Assembly: GCA_900660155.1 (NCBI GenBank)
Contig: CABFPE010000115.1
Coordinates: forward strand, 168,573-232,572
DNA: 64,000 nt
Source of the DNA: Hofstenia miamia
Lineage: Eukaryota > Xenacoelomorpha > Acoela > Hofsteniidae
Direction of reading: 5' to 3'
In this document: positions 50,180 to 62,748 of the stretch, piece after piece
Layout: every line of letters begins with the position of its first letter
How positions within the stretch are numbered: position 1 is the first letter of the stretch
Notes under the pieces: model-generated
Database searches by the model: none
What the model saw: only the letters and a program-made list of their open reading frames with translations
Told to the model about the DNA's origin: nothing
Position numbers and translations under genes: made by a program

Positions 50180-53100
50180 TTCTCTTCTTAACCCTAAATT
50201 TGGATTATTATTTAAAAACTTGTAGAGCATTGTTAGTGAGACTTGGGTACTTTTCCGAATTTTTTTATGGATTATGACCTCTAAGTAGGAACTTTTTAAA
50301 TATCTGTGCATTTCATGCATGGTATTGTTTTTCAATTGAAGGTATGGTCTTACAACTTCCTAAAGCTTTACTATTAGTGTTAGTATGAAATAACCATGTA
50401 AAATATGCAAACAATTATATTTGATAAATAAAGTACGAATTCCATTGCTTATACCAACTAAAACTAATATTTCATATATTTCAAAAATAATAATAGCAGC
50501 AAATGTCTGAACACTCCTAGTGGATGCTGGTACATGTACTACTGCGAATAATATTTGTACAAAGTTCGCTTTAAACAAACAATCCAATCCAAAAATAGAT
50601 AGGCAGTTATCGTTTGTCATCGGGCTTTGTTGGAATTGCAAAATAATTTCATTAATTTTTAAGAATTTTAATTTTATTAAAATTTGTTTGTGAGAACAAA
50701 TCGCACATATGCGACACAGCTATATACATGGAACACGATTGCTCAGACAATATTATTACTTTACAATCAACAACATAGTTGTTATTGTTGAACATTTTCG
50801 CAAAGGCAAAAAAATTGTTTATTACAACAGAACTATTTATCAATGAATTCCAACGTCATTTTTATGTTACATGATGAAATTGATTTCTTACAAACTTGGA
50901 GTTAAATTATTGATAATACTCAGTGTCAAATTGGAATTTAATTTCATCAACTAGTTCAATTTTAAATAATGGTTTGCAAAACTACTAAAAATATTAGCTT
51001 AGCAATAATAACGAGATCTGTAATTAGACATTTTCCTTTTATTATCGGTTTTTGGCTTTTGTCTTTTGATAAATGCAAAGAGTATTTATTGAGGTAATAA
51101 CAAGTCTTTGTTTAGTACACCTCACATATAATCAATTATATCAAAGTATTGTATCTATTGTTCTATATAGCGCTAAAACAATTGAGCATTCATAATAGCC
51201 TAAAAAACACAATTATTTAATTGTCCTCAATTTTAAAATATTTATCATTTGATTCTGTTTAAAATCAGTATTAAATTTTAGAAATAATATTAAGACATAT
51301 GCATAAACAATTTATAGGAAAGGTTAAAGATCAAACATTTATAAATTAAGTATAACTTTGACAAAACAATATATTAATAGCCTGGCATCCGCTTCAAACG
51401 ACAAATCCTTTTTCCTTATTTTTAAAGACATTTTTCCACCTCTATTTGTAAATTTGGAAATCGTGAATCATTGAAATATTTATTGGTGAACATCCTTGAG
51501 TGCAATGTTGTAAATTTCTACTAAAACGTATTGTTGTGTCTGAAGTAGTTGAAAAGATTAACTGTTTTTCTTTAAAATTTCAAATTTTTAAACACGATTT
51601 AAATTCGCTCGATAATTATTAGGCTTCGAGCCAATGGAAGCCACTTTAACTGTTTCTCTATATGATGATAGACTCTCCTCTCCCAAACCCATTGAAATGT
51701 ACGCGTGTACCATGCGCAAAGTCAGATTTTACAAATCTTTATTAGTTTTTGTGACACGAACATTTAAAAAATTGTTCAAAAACCATAAAAAAATTTTAAC
51801 AAAGCCTAGGCAGTTGAGTGTTACGTTTTTATCTATATACATCAACAAAATATTTTGGATACTACAAAACAAAGTCAAATTCTATATTTTGCAAAACTTT
51901 CTTCTAGAAAACGCACTAGTTGAGGATTTTTTCAAATTTTTGTTTCTTCTAACAACCCTAACATGCATTGCTTAATCGAATTTACAGAGACTAAATATTC
52001 AAAAATATAATTTTATTTCAAAGCATTTTCCTATCAATGTTCGCTATAATTGCACATTAATTTTGCGATGATGCAAGAGAATAAAGGTAATAATTGTTGA
52101 TAATATAATAATCAAAGACCAGGTAGAAATGAATATTTAACAATCACTAGGAAAATAAAGCATATAAATCAATAAAACAATTAAACCAGGAACTGCATTA
52201 ATAATTGATGCTTTTTATATGTATAATTAATAGGAGTATTTCTGATTGAGGAAAAGCAGACGTTAAAGTAGCAATTGAGTCAGAAATTTATTGCTCTAAC
52301 TGCATCCTAATAATCGTTAATTTTTAATCTGTGCTTGTTAATTTTATTACGGAAACCAAGGTTTATATAATTTTAATGAAAAACACAGAATTCAAATGAT
52401 TTATTTATAAATACGAAAAATTTAGAACGCATATTTCTAGAAAGAATCATTATTTAATTGGATTTCATATTTAATCAAGTACCAGTATTACATCAACTAA
52501 TATTGTACCATTTTTATATACATGTCGTTTGTGTCAGAGTCTAACCGTGTAAATAGAATTCATAAACAGCTTTTCCATATAATTCTTAATTATATAAAAT
52601 GTATGTCATCAAAATTATTTCTATTATGAATAAATAAATAAATAAATATATTTATAAATATATATATATATATAAATAGCGATAAAAAATTTGCTTATAT
52701 GTATATCTGGCGCTAAATAATTTCGGAAATTGCATTAAATATTTTTTGTGCGTGCATTGCTTAAAATATATTAAAATATATTGGTGACTGGCGCTAAATA
52801 TTTTGTTGAGGTAACTGGACATAGAAAGATAATCAAAATGTCACATTTGCATGTTATATTTTTTGAATCGGAAGTTAACAGGAATGAATGTTTTAAGGAA
52901 TAAGTTAATTGTTAGCGTCTTGAAAAAAAATGCATATATAGTAATAGGTTATGCACGGATTATAAATAAAAAGTATTTGATGTTGCGGAGAAAAAACGAA
53001 AACGAAGTAGCTGAGCATTCTCATTCCCAATTCACACTTGATTACGACTTTTTAGTATGCTTCAGGTACTCAAGTGAGTCAAGAGCTTTTATGCTCTTCT

Positions 53101-54160
53101 TTAAAATCCCATGCATTAAAATATTTCTCTTTTCCTGGCGTAGTGCTTTTCAAATGTAAGCATTGATAATAAATTTAAGCGTCATTTTTTCAACATGAAA
53201 TTTCTAGTATCAACTTCGAATTTGATATCGTAGAGGTGAATTATTTGAAGCTACCAAATATTTACGTTGAATATCTTAATATAATTTATTCAAGGAAGTG
53301 TCTAAAACAATAAAGTAGTTTTTTATGATAATTTAAACCTTTTTGAATCGTGTTAATGGGGTTTTGTAATCACCATATAAATACATCAATCGCGTCAATT
53401 AGGATATTTTTTGGTTTATGAATTTTATTAAATTACGTATTGATGCTAATTGATGCCTGCAAAGATGAAACTAAATGTATCACTTCCTTCACTTACTATT
53501 ATTTCAGGCGAAATTGAATTGACATATTGTGCCAGTTACACTTCGGTCTAATCTAAATGACGTATCGTTGCAAGTAATTATAATGAAGAGACAAGATACA
53601 TTATCGCTTAATCACAGTTGCATAACTTTTTTGCAATTCCTATAAAAAATTGCACATATTATTTAGTTATACGCCTAAATGTAAGTAAATTCTTTTTATG
53701 CAAAATCTAATTTTTTATAATTAATTAATCATAAAAGGGTAGGACCCACCCTCGTGGTTATTTAATATTCCTTCAAAAAGTAATAATAAGACTCCATGCA
53801 GTCAATTAAAAAAAATATTGTTCTCCAATCAACAATGTTTTTATGTCTTCACCTAACTCAATTGTATTTTAAGATGCTTTAGGGGAATTACACTGAAGAG
53901 GTTGTGTTGTTGCAGTAATTAATTTTAATTCAATTATGCTATCTAACATGAAGTTGTTGTATTTGCAATTGCCAGTGAAAGCACTTTTTTCAATAGCAAA
54001 CTTTAAGTATCGGGGATACAAGCATTGTATAATAACTTCATGGCAACGGTGAAGTGAAGAATTCCTTACACTAAAAATGAATAACGAAATCGGAAATCTG
54101 ACAAGCTTAAACCAAGTACTTCAGCATTTATATATTGAGATATTTACAGGTAATGTTTAA
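50180..54160. other. Gene-free AT-rich stretch
   Basis: About 4 kb with no recognisable gene. AAAT/AT-rich simple sequence at 52,620-52,680. The minus-strand frames at 50,360-50,843 show no motif and look like chance. Confidence 0.5.
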
Positions 54161-54163
54161 TCC

Positions 54164-54480
54164 AGAGATGGACATGAGCCGGGCGACCGAAATTTTAAAA
54201 TTTGTTTTCCGACAAAATGCAAAAAATTTTTTAAAAATTGGCTTATACAGCATTGCATTCAATTCAACCTACTAGGATGAATGCTATGTATTTTATGAGC
54301 AATGTGTTTAAAAATATAATACATATTTTAAAATATTAGGAAGCCAATGCTCTTCTAACATCCATTTTAGATTTTTCAATTTCAGGGTGTGGATTTTATT
54401 ATCATAAACAACCAACTTTGGTCTAATAAACAGAAACACAGAAATTTTTATACCCAAGATAACATTTCAATATTATTTTG
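54164..54480. repeat. Diverged relative of the 20-kb repeat
   Basis: CAGAGATGGACATGAGCCGGGCGACCG at the left is a terminus like the inverted CATCTCTAG end near 20,190. The body shares GATTTTTCAATTTCAGGGTGTGGA and CTTTGGTCTAATAAAC with the repeat at 19.98-20.08 kb. This points to a dispersed MITE-like family with inverted termini. Confidence 0.45.
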
Positions 54481-54846
54481 TTTTGATTTACTTATATCTG
54501 CAAAATCTTCGCAAACATCTTTTTTATGATAAATTATCTGTCATTAGGTTTTATTCTCTAATTTTAAATAAGTAGAGAAATACAACCGGCAAAATAGTTC
54601 TAAATCTCTGTTGCCTGGAGACTATTATTCTCGACAATAGAATTTATTTCCGATTGACACCTTTTAAGAGGATTTCCAAACCCAATTACAAGGAAGGTAA
54701 TTGCACAGTTTTACATCTTACAAAGGACATACTTAACTTAATTATTAATAAATTCATTCTAAATCCTGTGGCACAAAAATGCATTTTTAGGAGCTAATAT
54801 TTATTTCTTCCAATCTAGACAATAAATGACTACATAATAAAAATAT

Positions 54847-55161
54847 TCAGTTAAACAGATTTCTGTGCTTACTACAAAAAACAAAAAAAGGCAGTATATT
54901 TAGTTGCTTTGTAAATATACATCTCGTGGCAATTCCATTAGGAAATTTTAGAAATCCATCAGAAACGTTACAGTCTTTATTTTCTGGCATATTCTGAATT
55001 ATACGTAACCGATAATCTTCTCTTAGTCTTGATTTCGCAACCAACTCTGCGTGGCAAATGTCTAACATTAATTCCAGAAATATTCTAAAATTCAAATTTA
55101 GCCAGGTCAACTCATCCAAAAGAAGGTCAGGGTTTGTAAAACATTCAATATCTTGGTCGTC
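54847..55161 (-). CDS. Candidate orphan terminal exon, unknown protein
   Basis: Open minus-strand frame preceded by a good acceptor (TTGTTCTCAG|AC at 55,162, phase 1) and ending in a TAA at 54,847. The roughly 104 residues (DDQDIECFTNPDLLLDEL..., with cysteines in ECF, ICH, DCN, RCI and FCS) look more like ordinary protein than other frames here, with an amphipathic helical central part. No domain recognised. It could be a last exon, or an internal one with an unseen donor, of a minus-strand gene lying between the TRIM gene and the mesothelin-like exon. A chance frame remains possible. Confidence 0.3.
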   Translation of the reverse strand, partial: DDQDIECFTNPDLLLDELTWLNLNFRIFLELMLDICHAELVAKSRLREDYRLRIIQNMPENKDCNVSDGFLKFPNGIATRCIFTKQLNILPFFVFCSKHRNLFN

Positions 55162-55716
55162 TGAGAACAATTTCAACGTAGAATATTCAGTGAAACACAT
55201 ACACACACACGAATTAAAAAACTATAGGTTGCTTGATTTTAATTTTGTAATACATGATTTGCAATTTAAATTCGTATATAATACCTTTGTTTTTCTAACT
55301 TTATGTTTTTGTAGCATTTTAATTGGGGCATACAAAATTTTACAAGTATCATTAGACATAATCTGCCACTTAAATTTTTTACATAATCACACATAATCAT
55401 CAAAAGAAATAAGTTAAAAATAAGAAATATAGAGCTTATAACTTGAAATAAAGTTAAAGGCTAGGCTAAAAGTGATTATACTACCTCATTGCGACCTGAC
55501 ATTGCTATAGGTATGACTGAATTTTTAAACCCTTTAGGAAACTACGGTGCAAATTATAAATATAATTAATTGACGAAATGCATTAGTTTTATTTAACTAG
55601 AAGTCTATTTGTTTTCAATTTCGCTAGATGGCATGTAGGCCCGCTTAAATTTAAAGGAAACGTGTAAATTGAGATTCATCTGTCAAAAATGCTAAATCAG
55701 GATATGTTATTTATTG

Positions 55717-55719
<3 letters not shown>

Positions 55720-55750
<31 letters not shown>

Positions 55751-55871
55751 NNNNNNNNNNNNNNNNNNNNNNNNNNNNNNNNNNNNNNNNNNNNNNNNNN
55801 NNNNNNNNNNNNNNNNNNNNNNNNNNNNNNNNNNNNNNNNNNNNNNNNNNNNNNNNNNNNNNNNNNNNNNN

Positions 55872-55901
<30 letters not shown>
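55720..55901. repeat. (AT)n microsatellite interrupted by an assembly gap
   Basis: AT repeats on both sides of a 121-base N run (55,751-55,871). The true array length is unknown. Confidence 0.9.
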
Positions 55902-55905
<4 letters not shown>

Positions 55906-56233
55906 ATATTTCACATAAAATTTTTAATATTTTCAAAAAATTGAAAAAATTAAAATTTATTCAATTTATTATTTTTAATATTTGGGCATCTCAACCCTTA
56001 CATTTTTTAATACAAACTGCTCATGAGCGTAATAAATACGCAATTCAGTATACATGTATACTATATAGTAAAATATAGTAAAATTAAAATTTTCAGAACA
56101 AAATTCAGTTTTTAAGCTAGCTCTTTCTTTACTAAGACTGATTCAAATTCTATATAATATTCTACAACAATAAAAGGTTTTACGTCACGTAATTATAGTG
56201 AGGATATGTTTGAACTGTATTTATCTAGAAATT

Positions 56234-56280
56234 TTCATTTGTTTATATATATATATTATACAATATATATATTGTATAAT
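56234..56280. repeat. AT-rich imperfect palindrome
   Basis: TATATATATATATTATACAA followed by TATATATATTGTATAA, a low-complexity inverted repeat. Confidence 0.6.
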
Positions 56281-56561
56281 TTTAATAATCCAAACAATAT
56301 TTATCAATTTTTAATAATATTGCTATCAATTATCAAAATTTCAAAAAATAGTGAAATTCAAATGGCTATTTTTTCGTTATTTAAATATTGGGTAAATTGT
56401 TAACTACATCAGTGGCATCAATTTATTCTGAAAATCTGAAAACGATCGATTTTAAATTTAAAACTAAATAAAGTTCAAAGTGTCAAAATATTGATAAGCT
56501 GCTATTAGTCACCAAAGAAATTGTATTCAATTACTTACATTCGAAACAGTTATTTAGCAAA

Positions 56562-58469
56562 TTATATTAAGGAAACTTTATAAATTTTGGATTTTCCATT
56601 TCCAATATAATCACATACGAATAATGTAGAAGGCGAACAGCTTGATATTGAGATAGGATTACGAATTCCTACATCGTCCTTTTCATTTTTTAATATATCA
56701 ATAGTTTCTCTAGAATGTAAATGCTTTAGATTAAAAATTTCCAAAGGACCTTTACTTCTAGCACTGACGAGATTTTTGACTGAACGAAAGGAAATACCAT
56801 TGTACCAAGTTTCACATTCCCCTAGTTTGTACAATAACCGGCCCGTATCAAATGAGAACACCATTACTTGCCTTACATGGTATCCACTGAGAGCTACATA
56901 GTCAATGTTCTTGCTAACAGCAATATATTTCGCTGGCTTAGAGAAACCTATAATTGATTTAACATGTTGCTTCACAGGTGGGCAAAATTTATAGATTGAT
57001 TTAAGCTTTTCGGAATAGAAAAATACAAATTGGTTGCATGGACTGGAACACATGCTTGTGAAGTTTTTTACATTACAGAAGGAAACTCTGAAATCCTTTG
57101 AATCAGTTAAATCTTTCGAAATCAACTTCAAATGCTTTGTTTTACTCTCCCATGAAGAGCACAGGAGAAGCACATCACCGTTAGGCATTATAGCAAGAGT
57201 ATTTCCATAATCTACATAATAGTCACCAATGAACATATTCTTAAAACCGTCTTCATCAAATCGAAGAAGGGAATACTGCATGGCTTCTTCTTCAATTGCA
57301 AACAGATTTTTGTGTTTAGCATCATAAATTATGTCGCTGACATCAGTTTTATTTTCATAAATCTTGGCGATAATTCGTGGTTTATTCATCGTACTGAAAA
57401 CATCGCAATTGTTTTGTCTTACAGTTATTTGAAAATGCGCAAACACACGATTAACGTATTCATAAATATTCGTTGCAATGAAATCAGCCTGAGCTTGCGA
57501 TATTGACTCGAGCTCAAAGATAGATGCTTTTATATCATTGAATGCATCGCTTTTCGACAAATTCTTAAAGGTTTCAAAATCATCGAAAATTGCAAATTCT
57601 GATTTTTTGTCGAAATTTGACTCATTGAATTTCATCATATTTGCTAATTGCTCTTTCAATAAATTAAGTCTATCTAGCTCTTTATTTATTGTCTCTAAAA
57701 GTTCTGTTCTCTGTTGTAAAAGACTTCCTTGTTGCAGCTTAAACTCATCATTCATTAACTTTAATAATGACTCGTGTGTTTTACAAAGCATATCATCAAC
57801 AGCATCAAACTTATTTTCGATTTGTTGCTTATTATTTTCAACCTTGACGATGCTCTCATTGATCTCATTAAGTTTGCTATTGTTATTCTGAACAAATCCT
57901 GAAATTTCTTCAAGAAGAATTTTCTTTTTGTCTTTAGTAGTGCACATTGGATGACCCTGGTGCTTGAGCATTGCACAAGTGGAACATATCATAACATTAC
58001 AGTTACTGCCATCACAGAAGAGTTTTTGAATTTCATTGTGCTCTGAACACAATGGTAAACTATCAGAAGTTAATGGGTAAACTGTATGCATTTTTGTTTT
58101 CTTAGCTTTCTTATGATGAATTGTGCATTGCAAGCAAAATACATTTGAACATTCCTTACATAAATTCACTTCTGTTGGATCAATAACCACGTCACATTCA
58201 CTGCACACTTTTAAACTACCAAAATCTGGTTCCTTTCTTTGCTGCAAATAATCAATAAACTCTTGACTTCGGAAATCTTTTTTCCATGTATTTGTTCTTG
58301 ATGGTATTCTGCATATTGGGCAATCAATTTCTTCTTGATCCTTTCTTACAAAATCCAAACAAGATTTACAAAATGAATGAAGACATTGGAGAATATAAGG
58401 ATTTTCAAATTGATCCAAGCAAATTGCGCAACACAAACAGTCTACAGGTTCTTCCAGAGAAGTTGCCAT
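56562..58469 (-). CDS. TRIM-family E3 ubiquitin ligase (RING, B-box 1, B-box 2, coiled coil, propeller-like C-terminus)
   Basis: Complete 635-codon single-exon gene. The RING finger has the C3HC4 pattern C14, C17, C29, H31, C34, C37, C50, C53 (CAICLDQ ... HSFCKSC ... CPIC), which recruits ubiquitin-charged E2. B-box 1 is at about 89-128 (CSECD, CKECS, CLQC, H119, H128) and B-box 2 at 141-173 (CSEH, C152, CSTC, H170, H173). A coiled coil (about 183-285) should give the antiparallel dimer. The C-terminal part, about 370-635, is rich in beta strands and resembles a propeller (NHL/WD-like), though without textbook NHL repeats; it would be the substrate-binding end. All zinc ligands are present, so it is likely active in the cytoplasm. 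The ATG is the first in frame and lies directly after TTTAG, a 3' splice-like sequence. Its closest visible relative is the head-to-head gene at 62,749. Confidence 0.92.
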   Translation of the reverse strand: MATSLEEPVDCLCCAICLDQFENPYILQCLHSFCKSCLDFVRKDQEEIDCPICRIPSRTNTWKKDFRSQEFIDYLQQRKEPDFGSLKVCSECDVVIDPTEVNLCKECSNVFCLQCTIHHKKAKKTKMHTVYPLTSDSLPLCSEHNEIQKLFCDGSNCNVMICSTCAMLKHQGHPMCTTKDKKKILLEEISGFVQNNNSKLNEINESIVKVENNKQQIENKFDAVDDMLCKTHESLLKLMNDEFKLQQGSLLQQRTELLETINKELDRLNLLKEQLANMMKFNESNFDKKSEFAIFDDFETFKNLSKSDAFNDIKASIFELESISQAQADFIATNIYEYVNRVFAHFQITVRQNNCDVFSTMNKPRIIAKIYENKTDVSDIIYDAKHKNLFAIEEEAMQYSLLRFDEDGFKNMFIGDYYVDYGNTLAIMPNGDVLLLCSSWESKTKHLKLISKDLTDSKDFRVSFCNVKNFTSMCSSPCNQFVFFYSEKLKSIYKFCPPVKQHVKSIIGFSKPAKYIAVSKNIDYVALSGYHVRQVMVFSFDTGRLLYKLGECETWYNGISFRSVKNLVSARSKGPLEIFNLKHLHSRETIDILKNEKDDVGIRNPISISSCSPSTLFVCDYIGNGKSKIYKVSLI

Positions 58470-59224
58470 CTAAATTAGTTAACTTCAATATTATGCATTA
58501 TATGTTATTTTATTAAAGTATACTTATTATTTTTGAAAACACTGTTGACATGTTCTGTATTTTATTGCGGGTGTAATATATTCATCTACATGCGACACAG
58601 CATGTTCAGGATGGGCCAGAATATATTGCTTAAATAACTATGTAGTAGTTCAATATATGCTTAGGAATGTGTAAATGAATGTAAATGGTTCTTCATTACA
58701 TTTGTGACAATATTGGTGCTGGGGTTATTTAGACACTTACGCTTTTTTGGAAATAATTGAAATTGGTTTTGCCAAACGAGCCTAATACTATTTCTTATCA
58801 TTAGTTTTGGTTTCGAAAGCGATGCGAGATGCAACACTTTCAAGGCAGAAGCATGCTCTATGGTTATCAGATTAAGCAAACGCTACATTCTTAGTGCTGA
58901 GAATCTTGAAAATTTTGGAAGGACGTTTGTTGATAGGTTACTATTCTTAGGGCAATAACATTTAATATTTATGAGAATTGAAAAATTATGAAAGATAAAA
59001 AAATAGAAATTTATAAGCGTGTAAATCATTTGGTATTTCAATGATACTTTCAGGATTGACTTCGACTGTAAAGTAATATTACAAAGATTTTAGGAATAAG
59101 AAATTGTGATATCAAAATGATGAGGTAAGATAGAATTGCGACATTTGAGTTTTGACTAGGAATAAAATTTACGTTACCTCAAGTCGCACATTGCCTTTGA
59201 GTTAATTTTATTGGTAACCTTTAA

Positions 59225-59335
59225 GCCTTGCCGATAGTGTGTGACGGAATTTCTTAAGTTACGACTAACCACAAAGTGAAACTCAGCGTTTTTTCAAATT
59301 ACTTTAACGGCAGTGTGTGACGGGCCTTAGCCTAT
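59225..59335. repeat. AGTGTGTGACGG repeat pair
   Basis: AGTGTGTGACGG occurs at 59,235-59,246 and 59,312-59,323 (offset 77), with CCG/CGG flanks (GCCGATAGTG, ACGGCAGTG). It probably belongs to a small MITE ending in GACGGGCCTTA. Confidence 0.4.
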
Positions 59336-60198
59336 CCAATTAAAGCTATTCAGTACTCAGCCTTAAAGTGTATACGATGCCATGATACTTTTCAGTGTAT
59401 GCATTTCTTCAAAATTTTACTTCAACTTGGACCTAACTTAATTTGAAATTTTGAACAAAACCTCTTTTAAACAAATTTATATAAAAGAGAAAAAGAACAA
59501 ATGTGTGGTGTACTAAGGTCTCTAATATATTGTAAGTAAAAGTCTGGATTGAATTCAGGACAAGTAAAACTGAAATTTCAAATTTAAAATTCTAACATTT
59601 ATCGGTTCTATTCAAGATTTCAATGAATATTTTCAATGGTCAATTACATACCGTTAAGATGTCGCGATTCTAAATTACGAAGAATCAGGAAACTCATTAT
59701 TTTGTTTGCTTAGCGAAGTTTGTTAACTAGCGCAAATTTGTGCTTAATAATTTATTTTGAAAATGACAATAATGTATGCTTAGTATGTGAACACAATAAA
59801 ATGTACCAAAGATCTAAACACAAATCCATTGACTTTCGTTTATTTCTATCGACTTTCAAAATTCAACATGGTATGGACTGTTTTGAAATGGAATTTCAAA
59901 AAAATTTTAGTAGCCAGAGGCTCAGAAACAGGGGTACCTGGGAGGCAATAATTGTCCCAGGTCGCATCTAATCCTTCTAATGTAAGTTTTGTGTAAGAAA
60001 GACCTCAGTTCAGCCCATCCAATAATAATACTTTTCTTTAGCTCCTTTTAGTAACATCTAAATGGATATCAACTGATATTGGAATTTTATATGAAAATAA
60101 AAATTTGAAGAGTTGGAACAATGTAAATAAAATGTTCGTTACTGTATGTTAGATCACAACTGCTGCATGCATGTGCTTGCACACTTCCCGATCGGTAC

Positions 60199-60246
60199 CT
60201 GCAAACCAAGGCAATACATAATATTATGTATTGCCTTGCTGCAAAC
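60199..60246. mobile_element. 32-bp perfect palindrome with 8-bp flanking duplication (minimal hAT-like insertion)
   Basis: 60,207-60,238 is a perfect palindrome with half CAAGGCAATACATAAT. It is flanked on both sides by CTGCAAAC (60,199-60,206 and 60,239-60,246). An 8-bp direct repeat is the hAT target-duplication length, and CAAGGCAA resembles a hAT terminus. This looks like two terminal repeats fused with no interior. Confidence 0.6.
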
Positions 60247-60680
60247 ACATCAAATTAAAAATTGGACTAATTGTAGAATCAAATAATATAGTTATAATAA
60301 TATTTCACGCAATAAATGCAATCAAAACAAAATAAATATTTACAAGTTTTTTCAATAAATTGAATATTTTATCCAAATTAATCGTTAAATCCCGTTCAAA
60401 TGGAAGGTCTTCAATCGGCTCTATATTGACCCCCCCCATGATCAATTAGTTCTTCTTAGGTGTTGAAAATAATGAAGGAGTAAAATGGGAGTCAGAAGGA
60501 TTTATTTCAACTCAACTCTGATTTACCTTGTCGGACATTCAAAACTTAGCAGTACTGGAGTAGAATTTGCCAAGGCTCTCGTTTTACTTATACTAGTTTT
60601 ATCTTAAGTTTCGCTGTTTAGAGTAATTATTGTTTCTCCCTAAATAGCGGATGCAATTGAAATTTCTATTCAAAAAGTGA

Positions 60681-60681
60681 A

Positions 60682-60706
<25 letters not shown>
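60681..60706. repeat. (AT)n microsatellite
   Basis: About 13 AT units. Confidence 0.9.
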
Positions 60707-60712
<6 letters not shown>

Positions 60713-62748
60713 TTTCTTAAAATTTTATGAAGTTTTATTATTTTATTAGTTATTCACCTTTACAGAGCACGTAAAATTTCGAAAATCAACCTCATTTTTC
60801 TGTTTTTAACTATAATTCAAATATAAATATAACTTAGTAAAAAATGTCTCTGAAAGAAGATTATTTATAAGAAACAGTGACATAAAAATTAATAAAGAAA
60901 CAAAGTATGACAGCAGAAAATAACAATAAAAAACAAAACTTGTTTTAGGAGAAATTTTGGATTAGTTATAAATGATCTTATATCAACCTTGAAATTTACT
61001 ATGTGCTAATAAATGCGAATTATGCTATTCAAAATATTCCTTAGTGCTGCTTTAATGTAATAAGCCATTATCAAATATACTGTTTCTCAAAATATGCATT
61101 TTGTGAAATATAATTTAGCACATTTTCAACCATTTTCGTTCAAAGATTGGTAGACCATGGTCTGTGATCTCATGTTAATTCTTAATGGCTTCCAAGATAA
61201 TTATGGTGTGATTGAATATTTAGTTATTTTAATTAATATAATAGCTAAAATGCATTTGAAGAAAGTTATCTACTCCGTTTTAGTTCATTAAATTACTTAA
61301 TTATTTGGATTAGTTAGGCAGGGAAGATTGAGTTTCTAGTTCTATATTTAAAGTTTTCCTTGCATTAATTTCTTATTACAACACCTGAAAGCAATTAAAC
61401 AACTGCTTCAAATGATTCATGAAATTCCGTTATAAATGACTGTACAAGGCCCCAATTAAATGAAGGTGTAAAAAAATGTGTCAAAGAAGACAGTTACTTT
61501 ACCAGATGAAAATTGACACTTTGGAATTCCAAGAATTCCTTGTAAAATTCCAAGTATAAGGAGAAAAATTCATGTTGATCGCGTTAGAAAATTCTGTTAT
61601 TTAACAATGCTTTCTTTAGCACTTCCTAAAACAAATTATGACTGTTCAATTATTAATAACCTCTATATTTTTGAATGAATTTGCTTTGAATTTATAAATT
61701 GATTATTTAAAATTTGATATTAAAATTAAACAAATGTTAAGATTAATGTGCCATTTAGGTGATAATCATTAAATTTTTCTCAAATACAGTGGGTCAAATT
61801 GAATATAATATTGCTTAGAATTGGTGAATGGTTAGAAGCATATAATAATGAGCCTGAGATTACCAGTAAAGCTTTAGATCTTGATTTTTACTCTGTTTCA
61901 ATGGGGTGTATTGAAATGTAGAACAATTTATAAAACAAACTCAAATGTATGAACTTCCTGTTTGCTAACAACCATACTAAACCGGTATGTACTGTATTAT
62001 TCTTAACTTAAATTTATTGATAGTTTTTTTATAAATTCCAAATTCAATTATATGGTAGTTTAGTCAATATCGAGCATTTTACAGTCTATGTAAAATGTGT
62101 GACTAGAATTTGTGAGCTGAGGAACGGTTCATTGTCATAATTTTTTTATATAATTTTTTCTGTGAGCTTTTATCTACAATTTGGATTCTGAATAGAATAA
62201 TATAAATATTTCAAAGCTAATCAAAAAATTTTGCACTAATAAGTTGTGAGTTTTTCTTGAAAACAGCAAATATTATTAGTTTTACGAATTTACAAGAAGA
62301 GTGTGAAAATTAACATCATTGACATCAAGGATCAAATTGACCCATGTAATGCATTAGCGTAGGTAATATATGCTATTAATTTAGCCGCTAATAATAATAA
62401 TATTTATAGACTTTATTTCCAATAAGGAATACAAATTAAAAATAACATAAATATAAAAAAATGTATATATGTTATGTATAACAAAATTCGGTTCATTAAG
62501 AAAATGACAGCACTGATTTTTCATGGCAAATTTGGCAGAGACATAATAAACGATATGAGCAGGGATTGTAAACTTTACAAAAGGAAGTAAATCGTTTAAA
62601 AAACAGATCCTTTAATTGGATTTTAACAGCATTAGGTTTCAGCATATATCACTATGAAGATTGATATTATCTTCAAATGAATATAACCTAACCTAATAAC
62701 TTTCATTAAAAACAGAGCATGGTGCTTATTAATTCATTTTTTCTTTAG

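Larger units (their letters stand above)
58470..62748. other. Shared intergenic region between head-to-head TRIM genes
   Basis: 4.3 kb between two divergent starts, presumably holding both promoters and any 5' UTR introns. It contains a CCGTCACACACT-type repeat (59.2-59.33 kb), a short CCTGGGA...TCCCAGG inverted repeat near 59,940, a 32-bp palindrome with flanking 8-bp repeats (60.2 kb) and an AT microsatellite (60.68 kb). No other gene was recognised. Confidence 0.6.

Noticed and set aside
50360-50843. Two minus-strand frames of 93 and 63 codons
   Set aside because: No motif, no splice sites of note, hydrophobic AT-rich composition typical of chance frames.
55689-56078. Open frames of IYIYIY repeats around 55.8 kb
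   Set aside because: Translation of an AT microsatellite through an N gap.
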